Positions 34,181 to 60,185 are shown, counted from the stretch's first letter. The stretch: DNA of 64,000 nucleotides from Lycocorax pyrrhopterus obiensis (GCA_014706295.1 JACSVZ010000038.1:3224001-3288000), one strand, 5' to 3'. A program made the numbers and translations. The notes: generated from the letters alone by a model not told the origin.

Positions 34181-37098
34181 GTCCTGCCTGGATTATTTTC
34201 CTGATGGTTTACCTGTGGCAGGTGTGTGGGAGCATTGTGAGGACTCTGCATTTGAAAACTTCCCTTGTTGGAAGTGTGACCTGAGCACTCTGCTCCCTTC
34301 TGGCCTCCATTTTCAGCTGTAGCCTTATGGAGTTCTGAGATAAATTGCTGCTATAGGGCCCAGCAGCAGGTTTTAGTCTGCTTGAAGTTTATGGGCTCCT
34401 AAATTTCTTTTCTTCCTGGAAATTAGGCTGTGGGGCAGCAAGTTTCTAAGTGCTGATGTGTTGGGTTTTCTTATTCCCTGATGGCAGACCTTTGCACGAA
34501 GGGGATATTCCGTGGAGGTGGCTGGAAAAGCCTGTGCCAACTCTTCGAAAATGAGCAGAGGCTGAGGATCTGGGTGATCCAGGCCCATCAAAGTCAGAGC
34601 TGATCAGGACAAGCCCCACTAAATAGCAGCCTTTTGCCTGCTCATACTGCATGTGTGTAGTCATCTCCAAAAGTGTTTATTGTAACTTCTGGGGGGTGAT
34701 TATAGATGTAGGAATGAAAGGAGCCAGGGATGGAGTAGGGGCCTTTAAGGTGATGGGGGTAAATTCCAGGAGTGTTCCCAATCCCATATATATTTTTTCT
34801 CCAGCTCCAATATACTAGAGCTGGAGAAAAGCATAGGTGCTTCTCTGGCTGTTCAAGGAAGGAAGAGAAAAACTCTGTTGCAGGAAGAAGAGATGAGACT
34901 GCTCCAGTCCCCTGAGCAGCTCTATAAATACCCTATGTTCCTAAATGTGGTCCCAGCTCCTGCATGTGTCCTGCTTCCCTGGGGGAAATCCCAGGGTTAA
35001 TGATAGCCCTAAGCACAGCTGTGCAAACAGCCCATTATACCCAGCTCTGTGCTCACTCCTGCATTCAGAAATGCATTTTTAATATTCCCTTTGCTTAATT
35101 CAAAGCTTGCTTAGTCCCTGAGTGCAGCAGCAGATACTGGAGTGCATGTTTTAGTCTGGATGCTGAAGTAATGAGACTGACGTGGGATTTATGCATCAAA
35201 TAGAAGCTGGTGAAGGAGCTCTTCCGCATTTACTCGCTGCCAGGTTTTTTTTGGCACACCTGGGCTTTGCTCCCCTGTGCTGCATTTGATCTACAGGAGC
35301 TGTCCGGTGCACGGTGCCAGCCTATACCAGACACCATCCCGGGTTTGGTAAATGCCAAATGGGCAAATGCTAAATGCCCTAAATCTTGCCTATCCTAGGG
35401 ATCACAGCTTCTGCTTTCTTGTGTGTCAGTCTTGCCTGTTCTGCTGCACAAGTCTCCGCATTCCGTCAGTGTCAGTGCCACCCATGCCCCAGGACTGCTG
35501 GTGCCACACTGGAGCATGCGGCATCCTGGGGCCCTTTCAAGGTCCCTCTGCAGAAGAATCCAGTTCTGAGTCTCTGTTTTCATCTGAAATCCTCCACGTC
35601 TTTCAATAACCACTTCAACTGCAGCTCGCGGGAGCTGCCGCGGGGCTCCCTCCAGCGACAGCGGCAGCCCCAGCACGGCCGGAGCACGGGCGTCCTCCGG
35701 GTACCGAACGCTGCTGCTCCCAAACCCAGCCGTGGTTCCTGCCGGGGACGGGACCTGCCGTGCCAGCAGCTCCTGCTGGGGTGAGCCACCCGAGACTTCA
35801 AGCCCCCCCAGCAAAACCCCAGCGATGGCTGATGTAAGGGCTGCTTCTGAAAGTGGGGATGGAGTAAAACCAAAGGCTGCAGGGTCTGGACAAGCGAGAT
35901 GGGGTTTTGGGGCCAGCAGCACCGTGGGATAGGCTGGGGCCGTGCTCAGGGTGGCACGGAGCTGGCACACCCCTCAGTGCCGAGCGTGGAGCCGTCAGTA
36001 GAAGCAGATCGATCCGGGATTCTCACAGAACATCATTAGATCAAGACGAAGTTGCGCATCAGGCACCAACATCCCAACCCAGCTGTGTTTGTGGCCCCAA
36101 AAAGTGAGGATAGGCCCATCCTGCTGCACAGAGCTCCCTCTGAACAGTAGCAACAACCATCGGGACACAGGACAGCAGGGCCTCAAGCTCTTTTTTATTC
36201 AACAGTGGAATCCAAATCGCTCTTTGGCAAAAAGGGAAGGTGTTTGTGTGTACACAGAGCGGCACTAGCTTGGATGGACAGGCTGAACCCCTACATCCGT
36301 GGCACCAAGGTGCTGCAGTGAGCAAGCCAGAGGCATCACCTGAGCCCCCCACCACCACCGTAGCACCACAGCAGCAGTACAAAACCAAAAAAGGCAAATT
36401 GGCAAAGCCCCACTGAGAACAGAAACCTGCCACACAGCCAAGGAACAGCAAACTGAAAGCAAGAGAAAAATTCTCCACCCACCAACATTCTCCAGGCACC
36501 CCCAGCCCAGCACTCGGCCTCACCAGCACCAGCAAGGGTCACATTTTCAAAGTCATCCCTGGTTCCCAATGCCTCAGGGTGCCTGGCAGACACAGGGGTG
36601 CCAGGACTCTCCCAGTCCTCCCAGTAGCTTCAGCTCTTCTGCTTGAGCTCAGCAGCACCGAGCACAAATTGAGTTTCTTGTGGACGTGCCTGGCACAGCT
36701 TTGCATCTGCACCTTTATCAGGGACACCTCCCAAGCAGAGTGTTCTGGGGAGGCTCCTTGAGGGTGTTCATGGACTCCCAGGGGTTCAGATCCCACCAAG
36801 AGGGTGGGAAGGGCAAATCCTGTCTCGAGCATCCCAGGCAGGTGGCTGTGTCTCTGGGACACTGCAAGGGTTGAGGCTCTCAGGACAAGCTTCAGCATCT
36901 TAGGTGACCATTTTGAGCAAGTTTTTATCATGTTAGAAGAAGAAGCAGATGGCATAGACCTGACAGCTCTCCAGGGTGTGGGCCCCAGCAGAGTTTAACA
37001 AAATATTTGGGGCTAGCAGGACCCCCGCTGGCTGTTGAGGAGCACAGGCAGTGCAGGTGGCTCTGTGCGGCTGCAGTGAGAGCTGCAGGGTGTGCTCG
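34181..37098. other. Intergenic DNA, possible minus-strand transcript
   Basis: No protein-coding exon was recognised. A GC-rich patch lies at about 35620-35780. A minus-strand AATAAA (TTTATT at 36194-36199 on +) is followed to the right by about 800 bases of low-repeat, UTR-like sequence. In human an antisense RNA (RAB11B-AS1) lies between these two genes, so a similar RNA is possible here, but this is conjecture. Confidence 0.5.
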
Positions 37099-37099
37099 G

Positions 37100-37265
37100 G
37101 TGTGTGGAGAGTCCCGCGGGGCCCCTCTGGGGTCACTGGAGCTGCTGTGAAGGGGCTTCGGTCCCAACAGTGACGGTCTGGGGCAGTGCCAGTGGGCCCA
37201 GAGCGGCATCAGACGGGAAAGTTTCCTTAACAGTTTGTCAATCCAAGTGGGACCCGCAGGCCACC
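37100..37265 (+). mobile_element. LTR-like block, candidate 5' LTR remnant of ERV
   Basis: About 165 bases align with 41930-42105 at roughly three-quarters identity, in the same orientation and 4.8 kb apart. Shared landmarks include GGGGTCACTGGAG, CAGTGCCAGTGGG-like and GTTTCCTTA(A/C)CAGTTTG blocks ending in CAGGCCA. Retroviral pol remnants lie between the two copies, so these are best read as LTR remnants. The 5' part of this LTR is not recognisable. Confidence 0.6.
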
Positions 37266-38355
37266 ACCACCTTTGGAGTCTTCCTTCTCCAAGCACCCAA
37301 ATGCTGCTACCAGGTGAGTTCACCTGCATCTTTGGAGCAGGGAGGAGCCTGAGCATGGCTGTTCAAATTCCCTGAGCACATTCAATATAAATGCTAAGGG
37401 TGGGCTGAGCTGGGCTTGGAGGAAAAAGGCTGAAGAAGAGTGGTTGAAGCATTTTAAAAGATAGAGTGGGAACCTATTAAAAATCGTGTGATAGAGACAG
37501 TCTTTAACGTTTGGTGATTCCTTCAAGACATTTTAATCTAAGAGTTGATTTAAAAATTTTCTGTGAGCTTCTGAAAAGCTTTTGTTCCAGCTCCCAGGAG
37601 GGCCGTGTCTCTGGGGCACAAACACCCGCGGAGGGAGCTGGTCCCTCGGGGTCACTGTGCACACGGTGCCTCCTCAAAAAGGGGGATTTGGGGAGATCTG
37701 CATACAGAGGCACCTCAGCTTCCAAATGTGTGCTGCTTGTGTCCGTTTTCCTGGAAAACTTATATTTTTTGTGAATTCAGATTTAGTTGTAACTATTTGA
37801 ATGGATTGTTGGGGTGTAAAGTAGAAATACCCTGGCACATGTTCTCCAGGTATGTGTCAGCTCAAACACCACTTTATTTTTGTATGTATATGAGGTTCCC
37901 TGTGGCTTGCACTTGCTTATAATTTTGCTAATTTTGTGTGTATTTCTAAAAGAATATTTATAAAAGCACATTTTTCTGCATGTACATTTCTATTAGGTGA
38001 AGGGATGACAAACATATAAATATTTGAAGACTTCCCCCAGAATAAGGAGAACTCTTGTAGCTGTTCTTGAAGATCTGCTATGTTCTATTCATGAAGGGAG
38101 GGCATCACCCATGGCCAGGACTAGTGGCATGTGCAAAGCAGCAGGAAACCTTCTTACACTAATATTATTGCTATTAACTTGGGGAAAACTTTCATTTTCT
38201 TCGAGGAGGACGATGGGCAAAAAGTCCTGCCTGAGCAGGAAACTGGCTCCATTGCCTAATGCTTTGTATTGCCTCTTCAGTGAAAAGGAAAGGAAAGGAC
38301 TTTTGCTACTGAAAAAAAGTTATGTATGCATATCTGTGTGTGTGTGCGTGTGTGT
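37266..38355. other. AT-rich ERV interior or spacer, no gag recognised
   Basis: Expected to hold leader, gag and early pol if the flanking repeats are LTRs, but I recognise none of these and no primer-binding site. Most of the 5' half of the element appears deleted or eroded. A (TG)n microsatellite sits at its right edge. Confidence 0.5.
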
Positions 38356-38359
38356 ATGT
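38333..38359 (+). repeat. (TG)n microsatellite
   Basis: About 13 imperfect TG dinucleotides, interrupted by CG and TA. It sits at the edge of the recognisable retroviral pol sequence. Confidence 0.8.
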
Positions 38360-39300
38360 GGGCATAAAGTAATGGCCACTGGAGTGGTAACACAGAAAGT
38401 GGGACCCCGCCAGAGACTGGTCACACATTACTCAGTTCATCTGGATCCAGTTGCAGTGGGAGCACCAGCCTGTCATAAATCGGTGGCAGCAGCAGCAGCA
38501 ACATTACCCTGGGACATCCTGCAACAGTCCACGTCCCACACGAGGCGGAGATACTGTTGGAACAGTGTCCAATCCCAGCTCTATCACAACAACAAATCCT
38601 CCTAACAGCAGATACTCTAAAAAAGATGCAACGCCTTGAATCCAGTGAGCTGAATGCCTCTACCTGACGATGGAGAAGCACATCTCCAATCTGAGCAAGG
38701 GATGCAATTTCCATTAACTGATGTTCCCTCACATAACCCAGATGTAGTTCTGGGCTCATCCTGCTGCCTGCAAGGACAGTCATGGTCTGCGTAGACCATC
38801 CGTGGGGGTGCCAGGGACAGGTAACAGAAGCAGAACTGCTCCCAGCAAGGAGGAGCACACAGGGAGCAGCCTTGGCTCGTGCTGCACATCTGGGAAGAGG
38901 GAAATGAGTTAACAGCTATACATTTGATACTTGATATGCTTTTGGTGTTTGTCATGCAGCAGGAATGTTATGGAAAGAGCAGGGATTTTTCACATCAGCA
39001 GGACAGAGAGTATCCAATGGAGAGGAAATATACAATTTGCTAGAAGCAGTACAATTCCCTGCAGAAATTGCTGTAGTACCTTGTCCAGCCTGCACTTGAG
39101 GCATTACAGGGCTTGGCAGAGGCAATGCCCCAGCTGACGCAGCTGTGAAGGCACAGCCAGGCAGCCCCCGGGATTATTGTGCCGCTGTGACTCTATCTAA
39201 CGATTGTCCAGAGTGAAAGGCCCAATTTGACAGAATTTCAAACTATGTGTGAGAAGGACGGCTCAACAGAAGGAAAGAGATGATGCGAAAAGTGGGAGGC
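38360..39300 (+). pseudogene. ERV pol remnant: RT connection and RNase H region
   Basis: Translation of 38360-38480 matches the connection region that follows the polymerase domain in gammaretrovirus-type reverse transcriptases, including the expected tail of RT and the valine/alanine-rich segment after it. Sequence near 38625-38770 resembles the start of RNase H, in shifted frames. Several stops and frameshifts interrupt it, so it cannot encode an active enzyme. It is collinear with the integrase remnant downstream. Confidence 0.75.
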
Positions 39301-39399
39301 AACTCAAAATGATGATGGAATATGGTCAGCTGGAGAAAAACTGGTCTGCCAAAGAAAGTTTAGTCACTATGGAGAGATGGTTTCAGGGTAAAGCCCATG

Positions 39400-40325
39400 G
39401 AAGGACAAAAAGTGTGGGCAGCTCCAGGAATTTATGCTGCTGCAAAATGAATTACTAGTAGCTGCTCAGCTTGCCCAAAGTTCTCGTGTAACAGACCAAG
39501 CTTGGAGTCTGGACAGTGCCCATGGGCCCGCTTCCGTTTCCAGTGGCTGCACAGAGGCTACGAACACGTCGCCTCCAGCTAGGGACAAGTGTTTGCTGGT
39601 GATGGTAGATCAGTTGCCAGGCTGGGCAGGAGCCTTTCCAACATTAAGGGCTGACTCAGGAGGAGCAGTAAATGCCTGGTTAAAGGAAGTTATACCTGAT
39701 ACTCAGGGTTCCAGAGCTTATTGAAACAGACAGAGGTGCTCATTTTACAGCAAATATAATCCATCAGCTGTACAAGTCTTTAGGGAGAGAGAGGGAATTA
39801 CATATATCACATCGCTCATAGTCTTCAGGAGAAGTAGAGAGAATTAATAGACCATTAGAAGAAAAGATAGTGAAAATATGCACGTACACTAATCTGAAAT
39901 GGCCAGAAGCCTTAAATTTGGCTCTGTGGGATGTCCAGAATACTCCGTGATAAGCTGTAGGGCTGACATGAGCAGAAATTCTCTTTGGAAGGCACTTAGC
40001 TAATGCCAGGATCTTATATCCCAGCTATCACCAGCTTATTGGATGGAGATTGACCCAGTGTGTCATATATATGCAGAAAGAGTTCAAAGAACAAAGTGTG
40101 CTCAGTGTTATCAGCTCAACCCCCTGAAATACAGGTACATGATATACAGCCTGGAGATGGAATTTTAAATAAGGTATTCTGTAGAAAATCCAAATTAGGA
40201 CCTAGATAGGAGGGGTCATGTGCTGTTTCACTGCGTTCCTATTTTGCTGTTAAAGTTTTAGTTAAGAAAAATTGGATACACTATTCTCACATCAAACAAA
40301 CAGTGGATGATCTGTTCAATCACTT
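39400..40325 (+). pseudogene. ERV pol remnant: integrase, gammaretrovirus type
   Basis: The catalytic core is recognisable. The first Asp codon is at 39608-39610, the second at 39729-39731 and the Glu at 39837-39839, so the second Asp and the Glu keep the classical D-35-E spacing. The C-terminal domain with its conserved GP-R and W-I-H motifs is at about 40140-40310. A frameshift separates the first and second Asp, and in-frame stops occur inside the core and the C-terminal domain. It is a dead copy. The gamma-like type is judged from motif spacing and the C-terminal domain. Confidence 0.85.
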
Positions 40326-40329
40326 TCAG

Positions 40330-41298
40330 TGGTGGTGACCAGGGATCAGTGTTGGGCCCAGTCCTGTTCAGCATCTTTATTGATGATCTGGATAAGGGGA
40401 TTTAGTCCACCCTGAGTAAATTCACAGATGACACCAAGATGGGTGGGAGTGTTGATCTGCTGCAGGGTAAGAAGGCCTTGCAGGGTAAGAAGTCCTTGCA
40501 GGCTGGATTGATGGGCCGAGACCAATGGCATGAGGCTCAAAAAGACCAATTGCCGGGTCCAACATTTTGGTCACAATAATTCCCTGCAGCAATGCAGGTT
40601 TGGGGTAGAGTGGCTGGAAAGCTCCCAGCGGATAAGGGCCTGGGGGTGCTGGTCAACAGCGGCTGAACATGAGCCCAGGAGTGTTCAGGCCAAGAAGGCC
40701 AATGGCACCTGGCCTGTACCAGCCATAGTGTGGCCAGCAGGACACGGGAGGTGATTCTGCTCCTGAGCTTAGCACTGGTGAGGCAACACTCTGAGTCCTG
40801 TATGCAGTTCTGGGCCAGTCAATTCAGGAAGGGCATTTTGGTGCTGAGTGAATCCAGAGAAGAGCAACAATGATGGTGAAGGGTCTGGAGCAGGAGTCTG
40901 ATGAGGAGCAGCTGAGCTCCTGGGGGGCTCAGCCTGGAGAAAAGGAGGCTCAGAGGGGACCTTCTCGCTCTCCACAACTCCCTGACAAGAGGGTGGAACC
41001 AGGTGGGAGTTGGGCTTTTCTCCTTGGCAGCAGCGACAGGACAAGAGGACATAGTGTCAAGCTGCACTAGGGGAAGTTTACATTGGACATTAGGAAGAAT
41101 TTTTTCAGAGAAGGGGTGATTAGATACTGGAATGGGCTGTCTGGGGAGGTGTTGGAGTAACTGTTCCTGAAGGTGTTTATAAAAGACTAGATGTGGCGCT
41201 CAGTGCTCTGGTCTAGTGGTGGTGCTCGATCATAGCTTGGACTTGATGGTCTCAAAGGTCTTTTTCAACCTTAATTAATCTTGTGCTTCTGCGATCAA
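40330..41298 (+). mobile_element. CR1 LINE fragment, RT C-terminus to 3' end
   Basis: It begins in the CR1 reverse transcriptase (a QGSVLGPVLFSIFIDDL-type motif encoded near 40345-40400, followed by stops) and runs to the CR1 3' tail GATGGTCTCAAAGGTC..TTCAACCTTAAT. The copy is 5' truncated and inactive. It directly abuts the end of the ERV integrase, replacing where env would be expected, so it inserted after the retrovirus or is joined to it by deletion. Confidence 0.9.
40463..40498 (+). repeat. 18-bp tandem duplication inside CR1
   Basis: CAGGGTAAGAAGGCCTTG (40463-40480) is repeated with one mismatch at 40481-40498. This is a local duplication within the CR1 fragment, probably from replication slippage. 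Confidence 0.8.
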
Positions 41299-41514
41299 TT
41301 GGTTGATAAATAACTGACTTCTGAGAATCCTTTGTGATTTTGTGTTGGTAATCTTTTAAGTATTTGTGCACAGGAGTCTACGTTGTACTTCACCCTGTTG
41401 GCCTTAATTCTGTTATGTTTTTTACTTGTGATAACTTTGCATATAAGGGCAGTACTCAAATGCCTTGAAAGTTTTTTCTTCTTCCTTTCAATATATTAGC
41501 AGGTGTGCTCCACT

Positions 41515-41530
41515 AAAACAAAGGGAGGGC
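41515..41530 (+). promoter_or_regulatory. Candidate retroviral polypurine tract
   Basis: AAAACAAAGGGAGGGC sits directly before TGTTGTGG, the probable left end of the 3' LTR. A purine tract at exactly this place is what a retrovirus needs to prime plus-strand synthesis. Confidence 0.6.
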
Positions 41531-42105
41531 TGTTGTGGAATGCTCCAGTGCCCAACTCGGGGAGCTGCAGCACAAGCTGCAGGTTGTGCTCAGAGCGGGG
41601 GGAATGGCCAGAGTCCCTGGCAAGGGGCCAGGACCTGGCACTGACCCTTTGCCTGACCAAGGGCTCGGGGCCCTAGGGAACCAGATGGGGTGTGGCCACT
41701 TACCCCGAGACTCTGCAGGAGCCAGGAACAGGAGCTGGACTAAACATCAGCATCAGGATGGGCACAGACTGGGAGGGGGCACAGCCCAGGGGGGCTTTGT
41801 CCGGGGTCCTCCCCAGGGGCACCAGCTCGAGCTGTTCTGTGTCACTGCACCACAAAGGAACTGGAGTCTGGGACTGTGCTATGGGAAGCTGGGGCCGAGC
41901 TGGTGAGAGGAGCTGGTCTGACTGGGGGAGTGTGCAGGGAGTCCCACGGGGCCTGTGGGGTCACTGGAGGCACCACTGTGAAAGGGCTTTGATCCCAGCA
42001 GTGCCAGTCTGGGGCGGTGCCAGTGGGACCCCCAGAGCAGGATCTGAATGGTCTGACTGGGGAGTTTCCTTACCAGTTTGCTGACCCAGGTGGGACCTCA
42101 GGCCA
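41531..42105 (+). mobile_element. Candidate 3' LTR of ERV
   Basis: About 575 bases starting TGTTGTGGAA after a polypurine tract and ending CAGGCCA, so with the TG..CA ends typical of LTRs. Its last 175 bases are repeated at 37100-37265. Length and position, 3' of integrase, suit a gamma-type ERV. No polyadenylation signal was clearly identified inside. Confidence 0.65.
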
Positions 42106-44139
42106 CTTCCCTGGAAGCTTGATGGCCTGTGGCCAATTTGAGGACATGTGGAATTTACAGAAAGGTTCTGCAAATGCATTCCCCCATCAGTGACACACAT
42201 CTGGTTTCGGTGACACAACACTGATTCTCCAATGCAAAATATACCACGAGCTGGGGGGACTCCTGCATGTGAAGAATGTGGGGACTATGGGCTTCACCCC
42301 ACATTGCCCCAGGACAGCATCCCTCTTCTAACACCAAGTCATCATCTTCACTCCCTGCAGCCCATGTTAAAACCCTGTCCCAGGGGATTTTGGAGCTGAC
42401 GGCACTCACAATGGTGCCACCATCATGTATCGCTCTTTAAAACTTATGGCAAGAACTCCCAGGCATTAGAAGAAGAAAAGAAGAAAGTGATTTCCATCCA
42501 AAGTGATAAAAAATAGCTTTGGTGGGGTTTTAGGCCTTCCTCCATTAGTGTTCAGTTCAGAACCAATAAAGTTACTTGCAATAACGAAAATAAGATGTTC
42601 TACTGTGCCGAGCAAATCAAGGGAAGCAAAGTCCTCCTTTGCAGACCAGCAAAGAGCCACCCTCCTCTCCCTCCTGTCACACAGCCACTCACTGGTTGCA
42701 ACATTATCAGCTGTGGGAAACTAAGCATGGGGTAGTAGCCCTTCCTAGGAGATTCTGCCTCCAACGTGTTCCAGCTTTGCTCCTGCTGATGCTGTTTAAG
42801 TGCTCATCATGGGATGCTCAACACTCCTGGGTGTGCTCTAATCATCACCCACCAGGGCATTTCACTGGGGTCCTGCAGGAACAGGAACAGCATCCACAGG
42901 AGAAAGTGGTAACACCTTCCTGCAGATCCTGGTGTTAAAACTCCCTTTGGCATGGGAAGGATTAAAAGTCTGATGCTCCATGCTGCATGTGAGCACCAAA
43001 ACCTCTAAGAAAAGATTTCCCCCCCCAGTCCTTCAGCAATCACTGTCTGTCACAGAGGAACAACTGGCCTGACCCATTGCTAGGCTGGAGCTGCGCCTAC
43101 CCTAGACCACAGGTTCCACGAGTTTTTGGCTTTCCTTCCCTGCTGCTTCTGTTGCCTGATATGCAACAGGGATACCTAGATACCTCGGCAGTGTGCTTGC
43201 AGCGTGCTTGCAGCAGGCTGGTTCTCACCCGTTCTCAGAGCCTGAGTCATTAACAGCCTGGCTGTTATTGAGCTGGACACCCTGTCAAGATGTCAGACTG
43301 GCTGCTGCCTTTTCGTCACACCCCACTCATTTATTAGCACTTATTTTTGGAAATGGGACCCGTTGGACACCATGATCCCGCCTGTCCAAGGCGTTCACGT
43401 GTCTAGGAGAAGCTGAGAGCAGCTCAGTGCCACAGAGACTGGAGGGTCTGAATCTCTCCCCATCCTGACATCACTCCCACTCTGAGCATCTCCCAAGGCC
43501 AACAAAAATAAGGCCAAAGCCAACTTTTTCCTCACCATTGTCTCAGTCTTGCTGCTGCTCCCTCTGTGATACTGCAGACCCACAAATCCTGTAGCTGGAT
43601 AAACACTCCTCCAGGGAGGAAGTAGGGCAGACCTGTCGTGATGAGCACAGCCCAGAGACAAATGTGTGATGAGCAGAGCCACTTCCCCGCACATCACAGA
43701 GGGAAGGAGGGAGTCGGCAGCTTCCCTGCTGGGGTTTGTCCAACCACAATGAAAGGTGTCAGACCAGTGATGGGACACGAGTGTGCACAGGTCATGTGGG
43801 GTCACGAGGAGGGGGCCACCAGGGCAGCAGGGACACCCTTGGGCTCCCGAGTGGCTCCGTGAGACTGGTCCTGCAGCCTGGACAGCGTTCCCAGGATGAG
43901 TTGCTGCAATTCTGCTGTCGGGAAGGTGAAGGATGTCCCACTTGGAGCCCACAAAGCCGAGGCGAAAGGTGTCTCTCAGTCACTGCCCGAGTGGCCACGA
44001 GGCCTCTGGCTGTGGTCACTGCTCCGCTCAGGAAACTGCCTAGAGCTGTGCCAGGAAAAAAAAGGGGAAATGTTTTCCTTGAACAATGGTGTCACCGTGA
44101 GGGCATGTTTTTGCCAGAACAGCCTTTTCAGCTGGTGTT
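42106..44139. other. Intergenic DNA between ERV and RAB11B promoter
   Basis: Mixed-composition sequence without recognised exons or repeats. Open frames on both strands around 43395-44300 have no recognisable domains. It merges into the RAB11B CpG island at its right end. Confidence 0.6.
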
Positions 44140-44833
44140 TAGCAGGAAGGTGGGGCCGGGAGCGCTGAGCGGGGCAGGGAGCAGCCCGAGGGGGAAGCGA
44201 GGCGGCTGGGGCGGGGGCGCTGGGCGGCAGCCGGGTGTCCTGGGGCGCTGCTGGGGGTCTCCCCCGCCGTGTTCCCCGGCTCCGGTGCTGCGCTGACCCG
44301 CAGGCCGGGCCGGTCCTCCCCTCCACCCTGAGATGACACCACGCCCCAGCGATCGGGGGTCACGCTCAAACGGGCGAAACCCCTTTCCCAGCGATCCCGC
44401 TCAAACCGGGGGGAGTCCCCATCCTCCCGAGGGCCACGTCCCCCGCCCGTGTGACCCCCTCCCCCGAAAAGAGCCTCCCCTCCCCCGCCCCGGCCGCGCC
44501 CCCACCAACCCCGCCCCCGCAGCCCCGCCCCGGCCCTCACCCAAACCCCGCCCCTGCCCCGGCCCCGCCCCTGGCCCCGGCCCCGCCCCGCTCCTCAGGT
44601 TCCCAGCTCAGGCACCCAAGCACCGCCCCTCCCCAGCTGCCCTCCTTCGATTGGGCAGCGTTCCCTGCCAGTCAGCGGAGCTCCGGTCGTTTATTGGTTG
44701 TCGTTGATGGGTCTGGCGCACCGTCCGCCTCCTGCTGGCTCTGGCGGGCGCTGATTGGCCCGTGCGGGAGCGCCCCTCCCCGGCTGGGCCGCGGTCGGTG
44801 CCGGGCAGGCAGAGGGTCGGCGCCGCCATCGCC
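44140..44833 (+). promoter_or_regulatory. RAB11B: RAB11B CpG-island promoter and 5' UTR
   Basis: CpG-dense, TATA-less DNA with many CCGCCCC (Sp1-type) boxes at 44440-44600. Three inverted CCAAT boxes (ATTGG) lie at 44650-44654, 44693-44697 and 44754-44758, typical of NF-Y-driven housekeeping promoters. Transcription probably starts between 44770 and 44810. The island continues through exon 1 to about 45200. Promoters of this kind often fire in both directions. Confidence 0.8.
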
Positions 44834-58539
<13,706 letters not shown>

Positions 58540-60185
58540 CCTTCTCTAGATGACTCTTGTGCCCTCCACTTCGTCTGTGCTTCATTTAGAAACTTGTGTG
58601 CACTTCCTATCTCCTGTGATTCAGTGACTCCCTCCCCCCTCCTTTACTCCATTCCCAAATCTCCCCTCTCATATTAGAGCTTTAATTGTAGGGCTAACAT
58701 CCCCCTGCCTCTGAAACCCCTTCCATGTGGTGACTTCTGGGCTTGAAATGTAGTCACTGATCTGATAGACATGTTTGTGTTGGAACATCTGCTGCTGGAT
58801 ATTATCCCATGAAACACTCTTCTCAAATGGGTTTGTTTTGGTTTTGTTAGGGTTTTTTTTAGTTTGGTTTTGTTGTTGTTTTTGTTTTCTGGGAGGGGAA
58901 CAATGGAACTTGACTCTACCAGTTGAAGAAATAACTACATTTAGGTGACAAGGTTTTTTCCTCCCATAGTCAGATATCTCTTTTTCTTGTGTTTCTGTAA
59001 ACATGGGGGGAAAATTAAACTAGCTATCCTGCCAAATGCTCTGGTTTCTGTCCTGATGAAGTCTCACAGTGAGGATTTTAGTGGCTGCACACACATAAGA
59101 AAGCTGTTGAAAATAACATTACTTATTCTGTAATTACCCCTAATACAGTTAGTCTGGCTGTGTAGTTTACTGTTTCCTGCTTGGGAAATCTTTCTCTATT
59201 CTTGTTTTATTTGGGAACAATGAAAAATGTCTGCATTGCTTTTTCTGCCACCATGAATGCCTGTGCAGGCTTTATGAAGTGGCTTAATATTTATTCATAG
59301 CTTATGTTAATCAGTTAACATTATTGTACAGTAAGTGCCAGCGTATTGATTTCAGAAACCTTTTGCAACCTGTACAAGTAGGCTTCTTTTGTACTGTAGG
59401 TCAGTGTCTGAAAGCAGGATCTGCTCTAGTTCCAGGGTTGGTTTTTTTTTTGCATGCTGCTTTTTCTCTAGATCTCTCTTGCCCCCGTCTGAGTGAGTGA
59501 AGCAATATTTTCATGTCACATATATACCTGCACTTGTAAGGGTTTTGGTTGTTGTAGAGAAACACAATACTTTATACATTTTGTAAAACTTCTGCAGATC
59601 CATAGCATCTGGAACTTTCTCTTCATGATCTTTCACTATTGACCTCTACTAAAATGCATAATAGTAGGATTTCGCATAATAACTACTAACGTCGTTTTCC
59701 TCTTACCGTTTTACTGAACTGCAGACTGTAATTCTTAAATGATTGTACTTCACTGGTGTAACAGATTTGTCATCAGCAGGGCTAACTACTCTAATTCTTT
59801 GTTGTGCCGAATGGGAAGAATGTTACCACAACTTTGTGTAGTCAGTCTCTTGCTTGCTTGTGCAAATTTCTGATGGCTTTTCATCACTCACTAGCTCTTG
59901 CACACTTGTATCCCCTCGGGTATCCACTGAATGTTCTGATGGCCAATACTGGGTGAAACGGTCTAAAGGAAGAGCTAGAGACCATCTGCTGCTCCCTGAA
60001 GGCTTGTGGAGCTATTCGCAGTGAGTTTTTGCTCTGTATTCTGAGCCTGTACCTCACTGGATGAATCCCAGCTGCATATTAGAGAGTTGATTTTTCTTTA
60101 CTGATACAAAGCAAATATGAAACTGTGAATTGTGCTTGAAGGGGAAATCTGACATTCCAGTCTCAGCTGTTCTGTCTGGTTACGT

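Noticed and set aside
36059..36535. Minus-strand frame with hydrophobic stretches and several Cys
   Set aside because: Hydrophobic runs come from poly-purine/CAC-type composition on the + strand. No conserved membrane-protein family recognised.
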